Source: Thermus aquaticus (lineage in GTDB: Bacteria; Deinococcota; Deinococci; Deinococcales; Thermaceae). From it: 64,000 nt of DNA. The DNA lies in the NCBI RefSeq assembly GCF_001280255.1, contig NZ_LHCI01000106.1:1847351-1911350 (forward strand), written 5' to 3'. The notes under the pieces were generated by a model. That model did not search any database and was not told where the DNA came from. It worked only from the letters and a program-made list of their open reading frames with translations. The first letter of the stretch is position 1, and the number at the start of each line of letters is the position of its first letter. Of the stretch, positions 1 through 5,877 are shown in pieces. A program made the position numbers and the translations under genes.

Positions 1-564
1 GTGGGCCACCCGGCGGCTCGCCTCGGAGGAGACGTAGCGGGCATCCCCCAGGCGCGTGGCCACCCGCCCGTCCAGGGTGAGGGCCGCCTTTAGGAGGACG
101 AAGGGGCGGCCCCTCCTTAGGGCGGTGAAGAAGGCCTCGTTCTGATCCTGGGCCTCCTGCTCCAATAGCCCCGCCTCCACCGCCACCCCGGCCGCAAGGA
201 GCCTGGCCATGCCCCCCTGGGCCAGGGGGTTGGGGTCCCGGGCCGCCAGGACCACCCGGGCCACCCCCGCCCGGATCAGGGCCAGGGAGCAGGGGGGGGT
301 GCGGCCGTGGTGGTCGCAGGGCTCCAGGCTCACATACACCGTGGCCCCGCGGGCCCGCTCCCCGGCGGCCTCGAGGGCCAGCGCCTCGGCGTGGGGGGCC
401 CCCGCCCTGGGGTGGTACCCCTCCCCCACGATCTCCCCGTCCCGCACCACCACCGCCCCCACCAGAGGGTTGGGGTGGGTGTGGCCCCGGGCCCTTTCGG
501 CGATCTGCAGGGCTCTTCGCAAAAAACGCTCGTCCAGGTCGCGCAAACGCCCTCCTTCTCCCAT
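1..564 (-). CDS. ribD: RibD, riboflavin biosynthesis deaminase/reductase (3' end outside window)
   Basis: Bifunctional enzyme of riboflavin synthesis: it deaminates the pyrimidine intermediate, then reduces its ribosyl side chain. The visible 188 codons contain the zinc deaminase signature HAE (residues 58-60, numbered from the ATG at 564) and PC-x8-C (Cys83, Cys92), followed by the start of the reductase domain (LKAALTLDGR). The gene runs off the left edge. The start is doubtful. The ATG at 562-564 lies inside the conserved 3' end of the FMN aptamer and has no ribosome-binding site. A TTG at 544-546, just behind GAAGGAGG, fits the usual RibD N-terminus better. FMN should repress the gene through the riboswitch. 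Confidence 0.93.
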   Translation of the reverse strand, partial: MGEGGRLRDLDERFLRRALQIAERARGHTHPNPLVGAVVVRDGEIVGEGYHPRAGAPHAEALALEAAGERARGATVYVSLEPCDHHGRTPPCSLALIRAGVARVVLAARDPNPLAQGGMARLLAAGVAVEAGLLEQEAQDQNEAFFTALRRGRPFVLLKAALTLDGRVATRLGDARYVSSEASRRVAH

Positions 565-666
565 CCGGACTTTCACCGTCGGCCCCGGAGTTCCACCGGG
601 TCGGGCCCCAGAGGGGCTTCGCGGGCTTTCACCGCCGGTGGGGACTTCCACCCCGCCCCGAAGGAG
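552..666 (-). promoter_or_regulatory. FMN riboswitch (RFN element) controlling ribD
   Basis: Read on the minus strand, the region matches the RFN aptamer. P1 starts CTCCTTC (660-666), followed by GGGGCGGGGTGGAAGTCCCC, an ACCGGCGGTGAAAGCCCGCG block and the closing GGTGAAAGTCCGGATGGGAG. P1 closes with GAAGGAG (552-558), which is also the ribD Shine-Dalgarno sequence, so ligand-stabilised P1 would block translation directly. No U-tract terminator is visible between the aptamer and ribD, which also favours translational control. Confidence 0.93.
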
Positions 667-698
667 GTGCCACAGGCACCAAACCCAGTCTACCGGGC

Positions 699-1139
699 CT
701 AAAGGGGGGAAGTGTGGGGGTGGACCACTTCCAGCCCCTCCCCCTGGGCCAGGACCAGAAAGTGGGCGTCCAGGGTCAGCACCGGGGCCTGCCACAGGAG
801 TCCGGTGGCCGCCACCAGGGCATCGGTGAGGCCCAGGGGAAGGTCCCGGTAACGCAAAAGCATGCGGTGAGCGTGGGACAGAGCCTCCGCATCCCAATGG
901 GCCAGGAAAAACCCCGCCTCCAGGTCCTCCAAAAAGCGCAGCAGAGGCTTCAACCCCAGGCGCTTTTCCAAAAGATAACCCACCTCGGCCAAAATCGCCG
1001 CGGGAAGGACAAGGGGCCCAGGGAATCTGGCCACCTGCCCCTTCACCCAGCCGTGATCGGGGTCCAGGCGGTTCACCCAGGCGAAAACCGCCGAGGTATC
1101 CAAAACCAAGGCCCAGAGGCCCTTTTCAGGAAGGTTCAC
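699..1139 (-). CDS. vapC: VapC-family PIN-domain toxin
   Basis: Probable ribonuclease toxin of a type II toxin-antitoxin pair. With the GTG start at 1139 it has 146 residues. The PIN acidic residues are visible: Asp14 (VLDTSA), Glu52 (AILAE), Asp106 (GLTDAL) and Asp124 (LTLDAHF). The start overlaps the antitoxin stop by 14 bases and has AAGGAGG a few bases upstream, so the two are translationally coupled. A longer reading frame back to 1184 exists but lies wholly within the antitoxin gene. The RNA target cannot be told from sequence. Confidence 0.88.
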   Translation of the reverse strand: MNLPEKGLWALVLDTSAVFAWVNRLDPDHGWVKGQVARFPGPLVLPAAILAEVGYLLEKRLGLKPLLRFLEDLEAGFFLAHWDAEALSHAHRMLLRYRDLPLGLTDALVAATGLLWQAPVLTLDAHFLVLAQGEGLEVVHPHTSPL

Positions 1140-1356
1140 GCCCCTCCTTGCCCCAGGCCGCCTCCAGCCAGGCCTCGGCGCCACGCCCCGTCAGCTCAGG
1201 GTCCTCCCCGGCCCCCAAGGACCTGGATGCGGGCCGGGAGAGGTAGCGCTCAAGGGCCTCCCGGACAAGCTCAGCCTGGGAGCGCCCCTCCTGCCTGGCC
1301 CGCATCTCCAAGAGGCGCTTTAACCTCTGGGGAAGGTACAGCGTGGTCTTTTCCAT
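1126..1356 (-). CDS. vapB: Ribbon-helix-helix antitoxin (VapB-like)
   Basis: A 76-residue protein whose first half is a ribbon-helix-helix DNA-binding domain: beta strand KTTLYLP (residues 3-9), then helices RLKRLLEMRARQEG and SQAELVREALERYL. The C-terminal part (residues 45-76) is acidic and low in complexity, as expected for a toxin-binding tail. It precedes and overlaps vapC. RHH antitoxins usually repress their own operon, and the repeats at the start codon fit this. The leader is 6 bases or less, so the mRNA is probably leaderless. Confidence 0.85.
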   Translation of the reverse strand: MEKTTLYLPQRLKRLLEMRARQEGRSQAELVREALERYLSRPASRSLGAGEDPELTGRGAEAWLEAAWGKEGREPS

Positions 1357-1374
1357 ACCGCCATACTACCATAC
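1353..1374 (-). promoter_or_regulatory. vapBC promoter/operator with three GTATGG repeats
   Basis: On the minus strand GTATGG occurs three times with an exact 8-base period (1369-1374, 1361-1366, 1353-1358). The last copy contains the antitoxin start codon. A -10-like hexamer TAGTAT (1363-1368) ends 6 bases before the ATG. Tandem 6-8 bp repeats are typical RHH operators, so this is the likely autoregulatory site. Confidence 0.6.
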
Positions 1375-1382
1375 AAGGGGCC

Positions 1383-1412
1383 AAAAGAAAAAGGTGCCTT
1401 TCGGCACCCTTT
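1383..1412 (-). terminator. Rho-independent terminator of tmRNA
   Basis: Minus-strand stem GGTGCC (1403-1408) with loop gaaa and GGCACC (1393-1398), followed by TTTTTCTTTT. It begins immediately after the CCA end of the tmRNA. Confidence 0.85.
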
Positions 1413-1785
1413 TGGTGGAGGTGGGGGGAGTTGAACCCCCGTCCGAAGGTCTCTACGGCGGGCCTCTACGCGCGTAGTCCGCGTTTTAGGTGTCCCCCTG
1501 GCTTAGCCCGCGGACGGGCGGCCAGGGGCGAGCCCCCTTGCGCTTCGCCTGGGGTTAGGGGGCGTGGCCCCAGGCTAGCCGGGTTTGTGTCCCCGCATCC
1601 GGTGAGCCCCCGGCAGGGCCACCGGGCGAGGTCGCGGTCATTAAGCCGCGAGAGCAGCAGGCTTGTTGGCCTTTGTGGTTTCGCGGGTTTTTACGGTCAC
1701 GCCCTTTTGGGCGTACCTACGAGGCCACCCGCACCTCGGCGCGCAACCCTGCCTTCGACGACCCCCGTCGAGACCGTTCACCCCC
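1413..1785 (-). ncRNA. ssrA: tmRNA (ssrA)
   Basis: Rescues stalled ribosomes, acting both as tRNA-Ala and as mRNA for a degradation tag. The 5' end GGGGGTGAACGGTCTCGACG (from 1785) pairs with the 3' end CACCTCCACCA (from 1423 to 1413). The T-arm-like GGGGGTTCAACTCCCCC precedes the 3' acceptor strand. CCA is encoded. The tag frame at 1641-1670 reads ANKPAALAA followed by TAA, within the conserved CTCTCGCGGCTTAATGACCGCG block. The 3' portion has several G/C-rich pseudoknot-like segments. It is transcribed from 1820-1849 and ends at the terminator below. The length of 373 is slightly above the usual value. Confidence 0.96.
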
Positions 1786-1819
1786 ATGTGCCTTGGCCGG
1801 ACTCGGACCGGCAACCTTG

Positions 1820-1849
1820 AGTGTATCAGGCTAAAGGCCTTGTGGTCAA
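1820..1849 (-). promoter_or_regulatory. tmRNA promoter
   Basis: Minus strand: -35 TTGACC (1844-1849), 18-base spacer, -10 TACACT (1820-1825). It lies 34 bases before the mature tmRNA 5' end. Its -35 overlaps the -35 of the opposing rimP promoter. Confidence 0.65.
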
Positions 1850-1869
1850 GGCCCCCTTGGGTGTACACT
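1840..1869 (+). promoter_or_regulatory. rimP-nusA-ylxR-infB operon promoter
   Basis: TTGTGG (1840-1845), 18-base spacer, TACACT (1864-1869). It is back-to-back with the tmRNA promoter and shares bases 1844-1845 with its -35. The leader contains a small hairpin GTGGG/CCCAC around 1896-1912. Confidence 0.5.
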
Positions 1870-1947
1870 GGGGCCAGTGCTCCCAAGGGAGGGGGGTGGG
1901 TGTAAGCCCACCCTTCCTTTGTGAAGGGGGCCAGCAGGAGGTGCCGG

Positions 1948-2373
1948 GTGGACCTTTGGCGGTTGGTGGAAGAAGCGGTGGAACCTTTGGACCTCGAGGT
2001 CCTAGAGGTCAAGGAGGCCCCGGGAGAGGTCCTGGTGCGGCTTGAGCGCAAGGACGAGAAGCCCATCACCGTGGCCGATCTGGAGCGGGCCAGCCGCCAC
2101 ATTGAGGCGGTCTTGGACCGGGAGGACCCCATCCCCGGGAGCTACCGCCTTCTGGTGGAGTCCCCAGGTCCCAAAAGGCCCCTTTTCACCCGCCGCCACT
2201 TTGAGCGCTTCCAGGGGCTAAAGGCCAAGGTCCCGGGCCCGGAGGGCTTCGTGGGGAGGATCCTCCGGGTGGAAGGGGACGAGGTGGTCTTCCAGGTGGG
2301 CTCCCTGGAGAAGCGCCTCACCCTGGGCACCTTCCGCGCCACCCTGGCCGAATGGCCTGAGGAGCCCAGATAG
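1948..2373 (+). CDS. rimP: Ribosome maturation factor RimP
   Basis: Assists 30S subunit assembly. It has the RimP layout: an N-terminal alpha/beta domain (VDLWRLVEEAVEPL, then ITVADLERASRHIEAVLD), the conserved ESPGPKRPL segment joining the domains, and a C-terminal Sm-like barrel (GFVGRILRVEGDEVVF). I chose the GTG at 1948 because AGGAGG sits 5 bases upstream. A GTG at 1921 is also in frame but has no comparable site. It is first in the operon, directly before nusA, as in most bacteria. Confidence 0.93.
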   Translation: MDLWRLVEEAVEPLDLEVLEVKEAPGEVLVRLERKDEKPITVADLERASRHIEAVLDREDPIPGSYRLLVESPGPKRPLFTRRHFERFQGLKAKVPGPEGFVGRILRVEGDEVVFQVGSLEKRLTLGTFRATLAEWPEEPR

Positions 2374-2381
2374 GAGGAAGG

Positions 2382-3539
2382 ATGAACCGGGAGTTCATAG
2401 AAGCCCTGCAGCACCTCGCCCTGGAGCGCGGGGTCAGCACGGAGGAGGTCCTCGAGGCCTTCAAGGAGGCCCTGCGCAAGGCCTACATCAAAAGACAAAA
2501 AGGATACAAAAAAGAGGAGGTGGAGGAGGGCAAGGGCCCCGAGGTGGACGTCTACATTGACCCCCAGACCGGGCGGATAGAGATGGTGGAGGTCCGCCGG
2601 GTGGTGGAGAAGGTGGAGGACCCCGATAAGGAGATCTCCCTGGCCGAGGCCCTCCAGTACGACCCCGAGGTCCAGCTAGGGGACGAGATGGAGTTCCCCA
2701 TTGATCCCGAGGGGCTCTCCCGGGTGGCCATCCAGGACCTGCGCCAGCTCCTCACCCAGCGCCTCAAGGAGTCCGAGCGGAACCGCATCTACAACGAGTA
2801 CAAGGACAAGGAAGGGCAGGTCCTGACCGGCGTGGTGACCCGGGTGGACAACCGGGGCAACGTCTTCGTGGACCTGGGCCGGGGGGAGGCCTACCTGCCC
2901 AAGAGCGAGCAGATCCCCACCGAGCGCTACTACCCCGGCCAGCGCCTCAAGGTCTACCTGAAGAAGGTGGACCGCTCGGCCAAGGGCCCCTCCCTGATCG
3001 TGAGCCGGGCCCACGAGAAGCTTCTGGAACACCTCCTCAAGCAGGAGGTCCCCGAGATCGCCGAGGGCATCGTGGAGATCAAGGCCATCGCCCGGGAGCC
3101 CGGCCGCAGGAGCAAGGTGGCGGTGACGAGCCACAACCCCAACGTGGATCCCATCGGGGCCTGCATCGGCCACAAGGGCCAGCGGATCCAGGCGGTCTCG
3201 GCGGAGCTGGGCCGGGAAAAGGTGGACATCATCCTGTGGTCCAAAGACCCCAAGGAGTTCATCAGAAACGCCCTCTCCCCCGCCCAGGTGGGCTCCATTG
3301 AGCTGGACCCCGAGGCCAAGAAGGCCCGGGTCAAGGTGACCAAGGACCAGCACTCCCTGGCCATCGGCACCGGCGGGCAGAACGTGCGCCTGGCCTCCAA
3401 GCTCACCGGCTACGACATCCACTTTGAGGAGGCGGAGATCTCCGACCTGGACGAGGCCATCCGCCGGGCGGCCCAGGAGGAGGCCGAGGAGAAGACCCGG
3501 GCCAAGGAGGAGTTTGAGAAGCTCTTCCGGGACCTCTAG
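2382..3539 (+). CDS. nusA: Transcription termination/antitermination factor NusA
   Basis: Binds RNA polymerase and nascent RNA to control pausing, termination and antitermination. The 385 residues show an N-terminal polymerase-binding domain (about 1-125), an S1 domain (GQVLTGVVTRVDNRGNVFVD onward), and two KH domains with IGACIGHKGQRIQ and GTGGQNVRLASKLTGYDI. It ends in a short acidic tail and lacks the C-terminal acidic repeats of E. coli NusA. AGGAGGA lies just before the ATG. It follows rimP by 8 bases and precedes ylxR by 2. Confidence 0.97.
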   Translation: MNREFIEALQHLALERGVSTEEVLEAFKEALRKAYIKRQKGYKKEEVEEGKGPEVDVYIDPQTGRIEMVEVRRVVEKVEDPDKEISLAEALQYDPEVQLGDEMEFPIDPEGLSRVAIQDLRQLLTQRLKESERNRIYNEYKDKEGQVLTGVVTRVDNRGNVFVDLGRGEAYLPKSEQIPTERYYPGQRLKVYLKKVDRSAKGPSLIVSRAHEKLLEHLLKQEVPEIAEGIVEIKAIAREPGRRSKVAVTSHNPNVDPIGACIGHKGQRIQAVSAELGREKVDIILWSKDPKEFIRNALSPAQVGSIELDPEAKKARVKVTKDQHSLAIGTGGQNVRLASKLTGYDIHFEEAEISDLDEAIRRAAQEEAEEKTRAKEEFEKLFRDL

Positions 3540-3541
3540 CC

Positions 3542-3817
3542 ATGAAGCACGTCCCCCTGCGCATGTGCGTGGCCTGCCGCAAAAGGCGGCCCAAGGGGGA
3601 GCTACTCCGGGTGGTCCTGACCGAGGGGGGCTTCCTCCTGGACCCCACGGGGAAGCTCCCCGGCAGGGGGGCCTACGTCTGCCCCGACAACCCGGACTGC
3701 TGGACGGAAAAGAAGCTCCGGCGCTTCGCCGGAGGCCGGGCCAAGGCCTTGTCCGAAGCGCTTATGGCCCACCTAGGAGGTAAGGATGGCCAAAATACGC
3801 ATCTACCAGCTGGCTAA
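3542..3817 (+). CDS. ylxR: YlxR family RNA-binding protein
   Basis: A 91-residue member of the YlxR/DUF448 family, seen between nusA and infB in many bacteria. Family motifs are RMCVACRKRRPK near the N-terminus and GRGAYVCPDNPDCW in the middle, with a basic C-terminal third. It is thought to bind RNA or act in expression control; the role in Thermus is unknown. Its 3' end overlaps the start of infB by 32 bases, suggesting coupled translation. Confidence 0.93.
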   Translation: MKHVPLRMCVACRKRRPKGELLRVVLTEGGFLLDPTGKLPGRGAYVCPDNPDCWTEKKLRRFAGGRAKALSEALMAHLGGKDGQNTHLPAG

Positions 3818-5501
3818 AGAGCTGGGCATGAAGAGCGAGGAGCTTTTAGAGCTCCTGGACCAGATGGGGGTGCCCTACAAGTCCCACGCTTCCACCCTGA
3901 GCGAGGAGGACGCCGAGGCGGTGCGGGAGCTGGTCAAGGAGCAAAGGGGCCTACAGGAAAAACAGGCCGAGGAGGAGAGGCGGAAAAGCCTCCCCAGGCG
4001 CCCCCCCGTGGTGGTCATCATGGGCCACGTGGACCACGGGAAGACCACCCTCCTGGACTACCTCAGGAAAAGCCGCATCGCCGAGAAGGAGGCCGGGGGG
4101 ATCACCCAGCACGTGGGGGCCTTTGAGGTGAAAACCCCCCAGGGGACCGTGGTCTTCATTGACACCCCGGGGCACGAGGCCTTCACCACCATCCGCCAGC
4201 GGGGGGCCAAGGTGGCGGACATCGCCGTGATCGTCATCGCCGCCGACGACGGGGTCATGCCCCAGACCGAAGAGGCCATCGCCCACGCCAAGGCCGCCGG
4301 GGCCAAGATCATCTTCGCCCTCAACAAGATGGACCTGCCCCAGGCCGACCCCGAGAAGGTGAAGCGCCAGCTGATGGAGCGGGGCTTCGTGCCCGAGGAG
4401 TACGGGGGCGACGCCATCATCGTGCCCATTAGCGCCAAGACGGGGCAAGGGGTACAGGACCTCCTGGAGATGATCCTCCTCATCGCCGAGCTGGAGGACT
4501 ACCGGGCCGACCCGAACGCCGAGCCTAAAGGGGTGATCCTGGAGTCCAAGCTGGACAAGCAGGCGGGCATCATCGCCAACATGCTGGTCCAGGAAGGCAC
4601 CTTCCGCGTGGGGGACTACGTGGTGGCCGGGGAGGTCTATGGACGCATCCGGGCCATGATGGACTCCGAGGGCAACCAGCGCAAGGAGGCGGGGCCGGGA
4701 AGCGCCGTCCAGGTCCTGGGCTTCCAGGAGCTCCCCCACGCCGGCGACGTGGTGGAGTGGGTACCGGACCTCGAGGCCGCCAAGGAGATCGCCGAGGAGC
4801 GCAAGGAGGAAAGGAGGGCCAAGGAGGAGGCCGAGAGGGAGCGCCGCCCCAGGACCATGGCCGACCTCCTGCGGGCCCTAGAGGAGGAGGGGCAGAAGGA
4901 GGTCAACCTCATCCTGCGGGCGGACACCCAGGGCTCCCTGGAGGCCATCCAGCACATCCTGGCCCGGGAGAGCACCGACGAGGTGAAGATCAACGTCCTC
5001 CTGGCCCAGGTGGGGGCCCCCACGGAATCCGACGTCCTCCTGGCCCAGACGGCGGGAGCGGCCATTTTGGCCTTCGGGGTCAACCCGCCCGCCTCGGTGA
5101 AGAAAAAGGCCGAGGAGAAGGGGGTCCTCCTCAAGACCTTCCGCATCATCTACGACCTCATTGACGAAGTGCGGAACATGGTCAAGGGGCAGAAGGAGCC
5201 CAAGTACAAGGAGGAGGTCCTGGGCCGGGCCGAGGTGCGGGCCGTCTTCCGCCTGCCCACGGGCAAGCAGGTGGCCGGGTGCATGGTCACCCAGGGCAAG
5301 ATCCTGAGGAACGCCGAGGTGCGGGTTCTGCGCAAGGGGCAGGAGATCTGGCGGGGCCGCATCGGAAGCCTCAAGCGCTTCAAGGAGGACGTGCGGGAGG
5401 TGGCCCAGGGCTACGAGTGCGGGCTTGGCCTCGAGGGCTTTGACGAGTTCCAGGAAGGGGACATCATAGAGGCCTTCCAGCTGGTGGAGGTGCCCGCTTA
5501 G
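3786..5501 (+). CDS. infB: Translation initiation factor IF-2
   Basis: GTPase that brings fMet-tRNA to the 30S subunit and promotes subunit joining. At 571 residues it is the short form. It has an N-terminal IF2_N helical segment (IYQLAKELGMKSEELLELL), a charged linker, and the G domain with GHVDHGKT (80-87), DTPGHE and NKMD. Domains II, III and IV follow; the last contains the initiator-tRNA-binding barrel (around GKQVAGCMVTQGKI). TAGGAGG precedes the ATG. It overlaps ylxR, and its stop is 8 bases before the next small gene. Confidence 0.98.
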   Translation: MAKIRIYQLAKELGMKSEELLELLDQMGVPYKSHASTLSEEDAEAVRELVKEQRGLQEKQAEEERRKSLPRRPPVVVIMGHVDHGKTTLLDYLRKSRIAEKEAGGITQHVGAFEVKTPQGTVVFIDTPGHEAFTTIRQRGAKVADIAVIVIAADDGVMPQTEEAIAHAKAAGAKIIFALNKMDLPQADPEKVKRQLMERGFVPEEYGGDAIIVPISAKTGQGVQDLLEMILLIAELEDYRADPNAEPKGVILESKLDKQAGIIANMLVQEGTFRVGDYVVAGEVYGRIRAMMDSEGNQRKEAGPGSAVQVLGFQELPHAGDVVEWVPDLEAAKEIAEERKEERRAKEEAERERRPRTMADLLRALEEEGQKEVNLILRADTQGSLEAIQHILARESTDEVKINVLLAQVGAPTESDVLLAQTAGAAILAFGVNPPASVKKKAEEKGVLLKTFRIIYDLIDEVRNMVKGQKEPKYKEEVLGRAEVRAVFRLPTGKQVAGCMVTQGKILRNAEVRVLRKGQEIWRGRIGSLKRFKEDVREVAQGYECGLGLEGFDEFQEGDIIEAFQLVEVPA

Positions 5502-5509
5502 GGGGGTCC

Positions 5510-5800
5510 GTGGGGCGGGCCTTGGTTCTGGGAGCGCTTCTAGCCCTCCTCCTTCAGGGGGGGGCCTGGCCGGAACCCAGGGGAAAAGGGGAAGCGGGCC
5601 TCTTCCCCGGGGGACCCACCCTGGTCCTGAAGGAAGAGCGGAAGCCCCTTCTCCCCTCCCCTCTCCTCCCCCCCAAGGGGGAGAAGCCCTCCCCCCTTAG
5701 CCTCAGGCCCTGGAAGGCCCCGCCCCCCCTGCCCAATACGCCTCTTCCGAGACCGCTCCTTTACCTCCTCTACGGGAAGCTCCAGCTAGAGGGGGGCTAG
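5510..5800 (+). CDS. Small proline-rich secreted protein, unknown function
   Basis: A 96-residue reading frame with a GTG start behind AGGGGGG. The N-terminus resembles a signal peptide (MGRALVLGALLALLLQGGAW). The rest is rich in Pro, Leu and Lys with no recognisable domain. It sits 8 bases after infB and is probably co-transcribed with it. Coding status is inferred from position, the signal-like start and the absence of another explanation for the DNA. It could still be non-coding spacer. Confidence 0.45.
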   Translation: MGRALVLGALLALLLQGGAWPEPRGKGEAGLFPGGPTLVLKEERKPLLPSPLLPPKGEKPSPLSLRPWKAPPPLPNTPLPRPLLYLLYGKLQLEGG

Positions 5801-5877
5801 GCCGGGGTTTTCCCACCCTTTTCCGCAACATCCGGCCCTAAGACCAAAGGCAAGGACGAGACCTTCTGGAGGTAAAT

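Noticed and set aside
209..829. Long plus-strand ORFs opposite ribD, its riboswitch and vapC
   Set aside because: Shadow frames caused by high GC; the opposite strand carries RibD, an FMN aptamer and a PIN toxin with conserved residues.
1641..2132. 163-residue minus-strand ORF ending in ANKPAALAA
   Set aside because: Only its last codons are translated, as the tmRNA tag; the rest covers the tmRNA 5' part, its promoter and rimP in antisense.
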